The translations under genes were made by a program, and so were the position numbers. 64,000 nt of DNA. Source: Syngnathus acus (lineage: Eukaryota > Chordata > Actinopteri > Syngnathiformes > Syngnathidae). This document shows positions 13,195 through 24,400 of this stretch, one piece after another. The notes under the pieces were generated by a model. It saw nothing but the letters and a program-made list of their open reading frames with translations. It was not told where the DNA came from and did not search any database. Position 1 is the first letter of the stretch, and every line of letters begins with the position of its first letter. The stretch is from contig NC_051100.1 in the NCBI RefSeq assembly GCF_901709675.1, positions 5,518,001 through 5,582,000 on the forward strand, in the 5' to 3' direction.

Positions 13195-13863
13195 GTCTAG
13201 ACAAAAAACATTCTTCACGTGGATTTCTTGTCTGTTGCTGGTTTTCTCAGGTGTGTGCCTAGGGATTGGCACATAATAGAACCAGAACAGGTGCAGAATA
13301 GAATTTGAATCTATTGAATGCAATTGAACAGCCACCACACCCACACTCTCCCACACACACCCATGCTGGACCAAGTCAAGGTGACATTGTTATGGGCTGG
13401 TTGCCAGTTTAACATGGTTTTAATGCATTGGTTTCAATAATCGTTAATACTGGCTGTATATATATTCTTTTTTATTTTATTTTCGTATTTATTTTGAGGT
13501 GATGTCTAAGCAATAATATGAGGGGCTGCTTTCAGAGTTGAGTGAAGGAGCGGCCTCTGAAGTTAATTACGTCCAATTAACTTTGTTCTTCTACTTTCTG
13601 GAAAGTAATGGTGTGTCCTTAACAACGACAATAATAAGAGTATGTATACATGGGCATGTTCTAGAAATAGCTCACCGGTAATCGGACATTGTGACTTGCT
13701 AAGAAGAAGAATGTTAAGGATTGTTTTTTTTTTTCCTTCTTTCTTTTCTTCAATTTAACAAGTTACTCAGTTCTTAACATGCAATCTAGATATTCTGGTT
13801 TTAAAACAAATGGATAAAAAAAATTTGACTATTTAAAAGGACGTTTTAGTGCTGCAATTTTAA

Positions 13864-14196
13864 TGCCGTGATACTGCAATATGTTTGCCTAGGATTATCA
13901 TACCTCCAGACAGAAGGGAGGATGAAGGGAACAGACAGACCAACTCGCAGCTAGGAACCGAACCGAAACTAACAGAAACAGGAGATGCGTCTAAAACAGA
14001 CACGTGAACAATCTGACAAAGAAGTGAGTAACATGCAGACAGGACTTAAATACGTGACAGGTAACAAGAGGCAGGTGACTGTGGTTAGTACATAGCTTGT
14101 GAGTAGACACAGGAGGGGAGGGGCGAGTACACAGAGACGCAGACAGAAACCATGGCAACATAGACACACGGAAATAAATGAAGACGGGTCGTGACA
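13864..14196. mobile_element. Probable solo LTR, 333 bp
   Basis: The segment begins TG and ends CA, and is flanked by TTAA on both sides (13860-13863 and 14197-14200). Read on the minus strand it starts TGTCACGACC and contains CACCTGCCTCTTGTTACCTG followed by TATTTAAG, resembling LTRs of fish Ty3/gypsy-like elements. No second LTR, primer-binding site or gag-pol is adjacent. A TTAA flank in AT-rich DNA could be chance, so the boundaries are tentative. Confidence 0.5.
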
Positions 14197-14393
14197 TTAA
14201 TATTATATCAAAGCAGGGACTCCAATCAAACTAATAAAAATAAATGTTTTCACACTTTTCGTTGTAAAGTCACTCTTGTTTATTCATTGTTTGTGCCTTC
14301 TTGTTTTTATTTTTTTGTGTTGTTTACTTGTATGTATATTGTGTACTATGTCTTGTCACCGTGGGATAGTGGGAACGTAATTTCGATTTCTTT

Positions 14394-14440
14394 GTGTGTC
14401 TTGGCACGTGAAGAAATTGACAATAAAGCAGACTTTGACT
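14394..14440 (+). repeat. LINE/SINE 3' tail, copy 1
   Basis: This 47-bp segment recurs at 39154-39200 with a single base difference (CACGTG versus CATGTG). It ends in an AATAAAGCAGACTTTGACT motif typical of 3' tails of fish non-LTR elements. About 90 bp before it probably belong to the same insertion. It is a truncated tail only. Confidence 0.65.
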
Positions 14441-14721
14441 TTGAAATGGTTTATTTTCATCTTTGCTTATATTCAGTTGAAATGAAAACCATTCAATTTA
14501 TTTCTAAATTACTAGTTGGGGCTGTCGCACTTTTCAGAGTTGCGGCAAACATACCGTAGAAAACAAACACCCCATTTTGTTTTAGGTCCAGAAATAGGTT
14601 TAATAATCATTAACTCAGTCATATACATAAAACCAACTAATCCACTTTTCATTTGTTTAAATACTTAAAAACATTGTTAAATTTGAAACTGGCAATAGAG
14701 TACAAAGTACACAATAATTTA

Positions 14722-15064
14722 GGTTGTTAGCACATCCGCCTCACAGTTAGGAGGGTGCGGGTTCGATTCCACCTCCGGCCCTCCCTGTGTGGAGTTTGCA
14801 TGTTCTCCCCGAGCCCGTTTGGGTCTTCTCCGGGCACTCCGGTTTCCTCCCACATCCCAGAAACATGCTTTTTAGGCCAATTGAGCACTCCAAAATTGTC
14901 CCTTGGTGTGAGTGCGAGTGCGAATAGCTGTTTGTCTCTGTGTGCCCTGCGATTGGCTGGCAACCAGTTCAGGGTGTCCCCCGCCTACTGCCTGATGACT
15001 GCTGGGATAGGCTCCAGCACACCCGCGACCCCCGTGGGGACTAAGCGTTTCAAATAATGAATGG
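14722..15064 (+). mobile_element. tRNA-derived fish SINE
   Basis: The 5' part looks like a tRNA promoter: an A-box-like stretch near 14727-14745 and a perfect B box GGTTCGATTCC at 14760-14770. The body (for example GGAGTTTGCATGTTCTCCCC, then GGCTGGCAACCAGTTCAGGG) is the familiar high-copy teleost SINE family. It ends in AATGAATGGATG, the usual short-repeat tail. The copy is nearly full length and is not a functional tRNA gene. Confidence 0.85.
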
Positions 15065-15474
15065 ATGTTATTCAGGAGCTGTTTTGAAAAGAGAGCGACT
15101 TCTTATATGAAGACAACTGGTGTCTCCAAAAACACAAGACAAGAATGTACGGGGCAATTTTCAAGTAAAGTGCAGTATTTACAAACACATATAATCCTTT
15201 AAGAAGCTTCACGGTCGTATATAAGTGGAAGAGTCGAACTTATTTAGTTAAATTTTTATCTTATGCACAATTGCAAAACACTCTGTAGTGTAACACGGCG
15301 GAAGTTGAAGCGCAACTCGTGCGCTTCACTGTTTTGTTTACACTGACTTTTCATAACAACAGATAAGTACATTTATATATAAGCAGCGTTACTGAATAAA
15401 TGATAAGGCGCATATATGAGACATACATTTGATCACAAACATAAATAGATGGCTTTCTCATTTTAAAACACGCT

Positions 15475-18400
15475 TCACAAAAGCAATGTGAACACAACAG
15501 CGGCGATCATGGTGGTGAATGAGAGCGTCTGTACGTTGGCGCCGTTTATAAAAAACGCAGCCTTGGCCAACGACGCGTCTGCCGTTCGCACTGCGATATT
15601 TGCCGACGAGGCCGTCGCTGACGCCAGAGCCCGCATGGTGTCCGTCTCGGTGTTGAGGCGACGGCCCGGCGCGGTTACTAACACAGCCAACGCTGCCGCT
15701 TGTTTGGTTAAGTCAGTGCACACCTGCCCTGTGGACCCCACAGACAGGATGGCCAGCGGATCCAGAATAATCTCCGTGCATGGCTGCGAAGTACCAGTCA
15801 CCGTGTCTTGCACCCTCCTTGTAAACATCCTCCACTCATTGTCGATTTCTCTGGCCTCTCGGTTGGCTTCTGTAATCGTTTGCGTCGTTGCTTGACCAGA
15901 GGCGACAGTTTGTGCGGCTCTTGTCGCCCTGGACGCTATTTCAGCCGCCTCCATTGCCAGGCGAGCCAACTGCACTTCCAGGTCGGAGCCATTTTGCGAT
16001 ACGGCCAGGGCCGCATCGGCTGCGTTATTGGCTGCGAGAGATGCCGCAAGTCCGGCGTTCACTGTCGAGTTCAGGGTAACTTCACTGTTACTCAGTGAGG
16101 TGGCAGAGCTGGCCGCTTCCCGTGCGGCGGTTAATGCATCTTCGGCTGCCGACGCTGCCCCTGCTCCGCCCGCCGCCGCCGAGCTCGTTGCGGTTATAGC
16201 TGCAGCCGAAGCTACGAAGCCGACCACTAACGAGTCTTGTGCCAGGCTCAGCGTTGTTCTGTTCATGAGGTTTTGCATCAGGTCTATCCCTGTCCGTGTT
16301 GTTGTGCTCGCAGATCTTACTAAGCTTCTCGCGTCCTCAAAAGTCTCTGTGGCTCCTGCAACGATGCCTGTAGCTTCTGCCAGCAAGGCGACTTGCTCCG
16401 CATCAGCAATTGCTTCAAACATTTCAGGTGTCAGCATGGATGACAACTGACTTCCGAAAAGTTCTGCGGCCCTTCTGGATGTCATCACGAATTCTGCCGA
16501 GGTGTCGGAAAATGTATCTGGGCTCGCCGTCGCCACTTGTCTGGCCACCGTCGCCGCGTCGAGGGACACCCTTGCCGCCTCGAGCGAGAACCTTTCCGCT
16601 TCAAGACTTCCAGACGACGCAGCTGCTTCTGCTGCGTTGGCCACCGCTTCTGCCGCGTCTGCTGCTCTTGCTGCGGCATCTCTTGCCTCCAGTGGTTCTG
16701 CCTCTCCATTTGCAACTAATATAGCCGCACGATTTGCTGCCTCTGCACTGTCAAAGGCGCCGTCGATGAGATCGTTTAGATCCGTTCCAGTATTTGCCCC
16801 AACAACTGTCGCCGCCGAAGCTGCGAGGGACGCTGCTGTTGCCGCCAGGGAGGCTTCTCTTGACGCTTGGACGGCGTCCGACGGTGTTTCCGCAGCCTGT
16901 GCAGCCGCAACTGCGTCCTGTGCTGCATTTTGTATTTGCAGGACAGCTAGTTCACTAGCTAACTCAGCTTGTATATTTCTGTCATTTGATGCCGTCGATT
17001 GTTGGGCTGTGTCGAGTGCACGTCGAGCTTCAGCCGCTGTTTGTTCCACCAACAAAGTTGAGCTTGCAGCTTCCTCTATAGCTTGTCTTACGCTGGCCTC
17101 TACATCTGCTGGTAGCTCGGCTGAATTGAGTATAGCTCGTAGTTCTTGCGCTGCCATCTCAGCCTCTTGGTTTGCCTTTCTTGCATCATCTATTAGAGTT
17201 GCCATATTTTCTGCAGTGAGTCCAGAAGACAAATCGCTCGCTCCGACGGCAGTTGTCATTGCAGCTCTTCTTGCTATGGTTGCTGCTTTTTTTGCTGCTT
17301 CGGCGAGTTGTAGTGCAAATGGTACCAAGTCCTCGTTCGCCTGAAGCGCTGCTTCATGCGCTCTGGTTGCAGCAATTTCAGATGAGTCTGCTGCATTATC
17401 TGCTGCTGCTGCTGCTGCAGCTGCATTTATTGTGCCAAGAGAAAATGAAGATGCAGCATTGGCTGCCTGTTCCGCAGCAAATGACGATGCTTGTGCAGCT
17501 TCTTCTGCTGGTACGAAGCCCCCTGATACTGCAGCTGCCACTGCTGCGGCTAAGCTCCCCAGTGATGCTGCTGTTGATGCAGCAATAGTAGATGATGCCA
17601 CGGCTGTCTCCGCTGATCTTCGGATTGCAACTTCGGAAGAACCTGGGCTGTCAGTGCTTAGCGTGCTATCGCTGGACAGGGTGCTATCGCTGGAAAGGGT
17701 GCTATCGCTAGAGAGGGTGCTGTCACTGGAAAGGGTGCTATCGCTAGAGAGGGTGCTATCGCTAGAGAGGGTGCTGTCACTGCTTAACGTGCTGTCGCTG
17801 GAAAGAGTGCTGTCACTGCTTAGCGTGCTATCGCTGGACAAGGTGCTATCGCTAGAGAGGGTGCTATCGCTTGAAAGGGTGCTATCGCTAGATAGGGTGC
17901 TGTCACTGCTTAGCGTGCTATCGCTAGACAGGGTGCTATCGCTAGAGAGGGTGCTATCGCTTGAAAGGGTGCTGTCACTGCTTAGCGTGCTATCACTGGA
18001 CAGGGTGCTATCGCTAGAGAGGGTGCTGTCACTGCTTAGCGTGCTGTCACTGGACAGGGTGCTATCGCTAGAGAGGGTGCTATCGCTTGAAAGGGTGCTG
18101 TCACTGCTTAGCGTGCTGTCGCTGGACAGGGTGCTATCGCTAGAGAGGGTGCTATCGCTTGAAAGGGTGCTGTCACTGCTTAGCGTGCTATCACTGGACA
18201 GGGTGCTATCGCTAGAGAGGGTGCTGTCACTGCTTAGCGTGCTGTCACTGGACAGGGTGCTATCGCTAGAGAGGGTGCTATCGCTTGAAAGGGTGCTGTC
18301 ACTGCTTAGCGTGCTATCACTGGACAGGGTGCTATCGCTAGAGAGGGTGCTGTCACTGCTTAGCGTGCTGTCACTGGACAGGGTGCTATCGCTAGAGAGG

Positions 18401-21400
18401 GTGCTATCGCTTGAAAGGGTGCTGTCACTGCTTAGCGTGCTGTCGCTGGACAGGGTGCTATCGCTAGAGAGGGTGCTATCGCTTGAAAGGGTGCTGTCAC
18501 TGCTTAGCGTGCTATCACTGGACAGGGTGCTATCGCTAGAGAGGGTGCTGTCACTGCTTAGCGTGCTGTCGCTGGACAGGGTGCTATCGCTAGAGAGGGT
18601 GCTATCGCTGGAGAGGGTGCTATCGCTAGATAGGGTGCTGTCACTGCTTAGCGTGCTATCGCTAGACAGGGTGCTATCGCTAGAGAGGGTGCTATCACTA
18701 GAGAGGGTGCTGTCACTGCTTAGCGTGCTATCGCTGGACAGGGTGCTATCACTTGAGAGGGTGCTGTCACTACTTAGCGTGCTGTCGCTGGACAGGGTGC
18801 TATCGCTAGAGAGGGTGCTATCGCTTGAAAGGGTGCTGTCACTGCTTAGCGTGCTATCACTGGACAGGGTGCTATCGCTAGAGAGGGTGCTGTCACTGCT
18901 TAGCGTGCTGTCGCTGGACAGAGTGCTATCGCTAGAGAGGGTGCTGTCGCTGCTTAGCGTGCTATCACTGGACAGGGTGCTATCGCTAGAGAAGGTGCTG
19001 TCACTGCTTAGCGTGCTGTCGCTGGACTGGGTGCTATCGCTAGAGAGGGTGCTATCGCTAGATAGGGTGCTGTCACTGCTTAGCGTGCTATCGCTGGACA
19101 GGGTGCTATCGCTAGATAAGGTGCTGTCACTGCTTAGCGTGCTATCGCTTGAGACGGCGCTGTCACTGCTTAGCGTGCTGTCGCTGGACAGGGTGCTATC
19201 GCTAGAGAGGGTGCTATCGCTTGAAAGGGTGCTGTCACTGCTTAGCGTGCTATCACTGGACAGGGTGCTATCGCTAGAGAGGGTGCTATCGCTGGAGAGG
19301 GTGCTGTCACTGCTTAGCGTGCTATCGCTGGACAGGGTGCTATCACTTGAGAGGGTGCTGTCACTGCTTAGCGTGCTATCACTGGACAGGGTGCTATCGC
19401 TAGAGAGGGTGCTGTCACTGCTTAGCGTGCTGTCGCTGGACAGGGTGCTATCGCTAGAGAGGGTGCTATCGCTTGAAAGGGTGCTGTCACTGCTTAGCGT
19501 GCTATCACTGGACAGGGTGCTATCGCTAGAGAGGGTGCTATCGCTGGAGAGGGTGCTATCGCTAGAGAGGGTGCTGTCACTGCTTAGCGTGCTATCGCTA
19601 GACAGGGTGCTATCGCTAGAGAGGGTGCTATCACTAGAGAGGGTGCTGTCACTGCTTAGCGTGCTATCGCTGGACAGGGTGCTATCACTTGAGAGGGTGC
19701 TGTCACTACTTAGCGTGCTGTCGCTGGACAGGGTGCTATCGCTAGAGAGGGTGCTATCGCTTGAAAGGGTGCTGTCACTGCTTAGCGTGCTATCGCTAGA
19801 GAGGGTGCTATCGCTAGAGAGGGTGCTGTCACTGCTTAGCGTGCTGTCGCTGGACAGAGTGCTATCGCTAGAGAGGGTGCTGTCGCTGCTTAGCGTGCTG
19901 TCGCTGGACAGGGTGCTATCGCTAGAGAGGGTGCTATCGCTTGAAAGGGTGCTGTCACTGCTTAGCGTGCTATCGCTAGAGAGGGTGCTATCGCTAGAGA
20001 GGGTGCTGTCACTGCTTAGCGTGCTGTCGCTGGACAGAGTGCTATCGCTAGAGAGGGTGCTGTCGCTGCTTAGCGTGCTGTCGCTGGACAGAGTGCTATC
20101 GCTAGAGAGGGTGCTGTCGCTGCTTCGCGTGCTATCACTGGACAGGGTGCTATCGCTAGAGAGGGTGCTGTCACTGCTTAACGTGCTGTCGCTGGACTGG
20201 GTGCTATCGCTAGAGAGGGTGCTATCGCTAGAGAGGGTGCTATCGCTAGAGAGGGTGCTGTCACTGCTTAGCGTGCTATCGCTAGATAGGGTGCTGTCAC
20301 TGCTTAGCGTGCTATCGCTGGACAGGGTGCTATCGCTAGAGAGGGTGCTATCGCTAGATAAGGTGCTGTCACTGCTTAGCGTGCTATCGCTTGAGACGGC
20401 GCTGTCACTGCTTAGGGTGCTGTCGCTGGACAGAGTGCTATCGCTAGAGAGGGTGCTGTCGCTGCTTCGCGTGCTATCACTGGACAGGGTGCTATCGCTA
20501 GAGAGGGTGCTGTCACTGCTTAACGTGCTGTCGCTGGACTGGGTGCTATCGCTAGAGAGGGTGCTATCGCTAGATAGGGTGCTGTCACTGCTTAGCGTGC
20601 TATCGCTGGACAGGGTGCTATCGCTAGAGAGGGTGCTATCGCTAGATAAGGTGCTGTCACTGCTTAGCGTGCTATCGCTTGAGACGGCGCTGTCACTGCT
20701 TAGGGTGCTGTCGCTGGAGAAGGTGCTGTCACTGCTTAGCGTGCTGTCGCTGGACAGTGTGCTATCGCTAGAGAGGGTGCTATCGCTAGTGAGGGTGCTA
20801 TCGCTAGATAGGGTGCTGTCACTGCTTAGCGTGCTATCGCTAGACAGGGTGCTATCGCTAGAGAGGGTGCTATCACTAGAGAGGGTGCTGTCACTGCTTA
20901 GCGTGCTATCGCTGGACAGGGTGCTATCACTTGAGAGGCTGCTGTCACTACTTAGCGTGCTGTCGCTGGACAGGGTGCTATCGCTAGAGAGGGTGCTATC
21001 GCTTGAAAGGGTGCTGTCACTGCTTAGCGTGCTATCGCTAGAGAGGGTGCTATCGCTAGAGAGGGTGCTGTCACTGCTTAGCGTGCTGTCGCTGGACAGA
21101 GTGCTATCGCTAGAGAGGGTGCTGTCGCTGCTTAGCGTGCTGTCGCTGGACAGAGTGCTATCGCTAGAGAGGGTGCTGTCGCTGCTTCGCGTGCTATCAC
21201 TGGACAGGGTGCTATCGCTAGAGAGGGTGCTGTCACTGCTTAACGTGCTGTCGCTGGACTGGGTGCTATCGCTAGAGAGGGTGCTATCGCTAGAGAGGGT
21301 GCTATCGCTAGAGAGGGTGCTGTCACTGCTTAGCGTGCTATCGCTAGATAGGGTGCTGTCACTGCTTAGCGTGCTATCGCTGGACAGGGTGCTATCGCTA

Positions 21401-24400
21401 GAGAGGGTGCTATCGCTAGATAAGGTGCTGTCACTGCTTAGCGTGCTATCGCTTGAGACGGCGCTGTCACTGCTTAGGGTGCTGTCGCTGGAGAAGGTGC
21501 TGTCACTGCTTAGCGTGCTGTCGCTGGACAGTGTGCTATCGCTAGAGAGGGTGCTATCGCTAGTGAGGGTGCTATCGCTAGATAGGGTGCTGTCACTGCT
21601 TAGCGTGCTATCGCTAGACAGGGTGCTATCGCTAGAGAGGGTGCTATCACTAGATAGGGTGCTGTCACTGCTTAGCGTGCTATCGCTAGACAGGGTGCTA
21701 TCGCTAGTGAGGGTGCTATCGCTAGATAGGGTGCTGTCACTGCTTAGCGTGCTATCGCTAGACAGGGTGCTATCGCTAGAGAGGGTGCTATCACTAGAGA
21801 GGGTGCTGTCACTGCTTAGCGTGCTGTCGCTGGACAGGGTGCTATCGCTAGAGAGGGTGCTATCGCTTGAAAGGGTGCTGTCACTGCTTAGCGTGCTATC
21901 GCTAGAGAGGGTGCTATCGCTAGAGAGGGTGCTGTCACTGCTTAGCGTGCTGTCGCTGGACAGAGTGCTATCGCTAGAGAGGGTGCTGTCGCTGCTTAGC
22001 GTGCTGTCGCTGGACAGAGTGCTATCGCTAGAGAGGGTGCTGTCGCTGCTTCGCGTGCTATCACTGGACAGGGTGCTATCGCTAGAGAGGGTGCTGTCAC
22101 TGCTTAACGTGCTGTCGCTGGACTGGGTGCTATCGCTAGAGAGGGTGCTATCGCTAGATAGGGTGCTGTCACTGCTTAGCGTGCTATCGCTAGATAAGGT
22201 GCTGTCACTGCTTAGCGTGCTATCGCTTGAGACGGCGCTGTCACTGCTTAGGGTGCTGTCGCTGGAGAAGGTGCTGTCACTGCTTAGCGTGCTATCGCTA
22301 GAGAGGGTGCTATCGCTAGAGAGGGTGCTATCACTAGAGAGGCTGCTGTCACTGCTTAGCGTGCTATCGCTGGACAGGGTGCTATCACTTGAGAGGGTGC
22401 TGTCACTGCTTAGCGTGCTATCGCTGGACAGGGTGCTATCACTTGAGAGGGTGCTGTCACTACTTAGCGTGCTGTCGCTGGACAGGGTGCTATCGCTAGA
22501 GAGGGTGCTGTCACTGCTTAGCGTGCTGTCGCTGGACAGAGTGCTATCGCTAGAGAGGGTGCTGTCGCTGCTTAGCGTGCTATCACTGGACAGGGTGTTA
22601 TCGCTAGAGAGGGTGCTGTCACTGCTTAGCGTGCTGTCGCTGGACTGGGTGCTATCGCTAGAGAGGGTGCTATCGCTAGATAGGGTGCTGTCACTGCTTA
22701 GCGTGCTATCGCTGGACAGGGTGCTATCGCTGGACAGTGTGCTATCGCTAGAGAGGGTGCTATCGCTAGAGAGGGTGCTGTCACTGCTTAGCGTGCTATC
22801 GCTAGACAGGGTGCTATCGCTAGAGAGGGTGCTATCACTAGAGAGGGTGCTGTCACTGCTTAGCGTGCTATCGCTGGACAGGGTGCTATCACTTGAGAGG
22901 GTGCTGTCACTGCTTAGCGTGCTGTCGCTGGACAGGGTGCTATCGCTAGAGAGGGTGCTATCGCTTGAAAGGGTGCTGTCACTGCTTAGCGTGCTATCAC
23001 TGGACAGGGTGCTATCGCTAGAGAGGGTGCTGTCACTGCTTAGCGTGCTGTCGCTAGACAGGGTGCTATCGCTAGAGAGGGTGCTGTCACTGCTTAGCGT
23101 ACTATCGCTGGACAGGGTGCTTTCACTTGAGAGGGTGCTGTCACTGCTTAGCGTGCTGTCGCTGGACAGGGTGCTATCGCTAGAGAGGGTGCTATCGCTT
23201 GAAAGGGTGCTGTCACTGCTTAGTGTGCTATCGCTGGACAGGGTGCTATCGCTAGAGAGGGTGCTATCGCTAGAGAGGGTGCTATCACTAGTTAGGGTGC
23301 TTTCACTGCTTAGCGTGCTATCGCTGGAAAGCGTGCTGTCACTGCTTAGCGTGCTATCGCTGGACAGGGTGCTATCGCTGGAGAGGGTGCTGTCACTGCT
23401 TAGCGTGCTATCACTGGACAGGGTGCTATCACTAGAGAGGGTGCTGTCACTGCTTAGCGTGCTGTCGCTGGACAGGGTGCTATCGCTAGAGAGGGTGGTG
23501 TCACTGGTTAGCGTGCTATCACTGGACAGGGTGCTATCGCTAGAGAGGGTGCTATCGCTAGAGAGTGTGCTATCGCTAGATAGGGTGCTGTCACTGCTTA
23601 GCGTGCTATCGCTTGAGACGGCGCTGTCACTGCTTAGGGTGCTGTCGCTGGAGAGGGTGCTGTCACTGCTTAGCGTGCTATCGCTGGACAGGGTGCTATC
23701 GCTAGAGAGGGTGCTGTCGCTAGAGAGGGTGCTGTCGCTAGAGAGGGTGCTGTCGCTGGACAAGGTGCTATCGCTAGAGAGGGTGCTATCGCTAGAGAGG
23801 GTGCTGTCACTGCTTAGCGTGCTATCACTAGAAAAGGTGCTATCGCTAGAGAGGGTGCTATCGCTAGAGATGGTGCTGTCACTGCTTAGCGTGCTATCAC
23901 TAGACAAGGTGCTATCGCTAGACAGGGTGCTATCGCTAGAGAGGGTGGTGTCACTGCTTAGCGTGCTATCACTGGACAGGGTGCTATCGCTAGAGAGGGT
24001 GGTATCGCTTGAAAGGGTGCTGTCACTGCTTAGCGTGCTATCACTGGACAGGGTGCTATCGCTAGAGAGAGTGCTGTCACTGCTTAGCGTGCTATCACTA
24101 GACAAGGTGCTATCGCTAGAGAGGGTGGTGTCACCGCTTAGCGTGCTGTCGCTGGACAGGGTGCTATCGCTAGAGAGGGTGCTATCGCTAGAGAGGGTGG
24201 TGTCACTGCTTAGCGTGCTATCACTAGACAGGGTGCTATCGCTAGAGAAGGTGGTGTCACTGCTTAGGGTGGTGTCACTGCTTAGCGTGCTGTCGCTGGA
24301 CAGGGTGCTATCGCTAGAGAGGGTGGTGTCACTGCTTAGCGTGCTGTCGCTAGAGAGGGTGCTAACGCTAGAGAGGGTGGTGTCACTACTTAGCGTGCTG

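Noticed and set aside
12946-13374. 142-codon minus ORF over the hAT MITE
   Set aside because: Low-complexity Lys/Ser translation of the MITE interior and flank, not a gene.
14755-15057. 100-codon ORF over the SINE
   Set aside because: Translation of a known noncoding fish SINE family.
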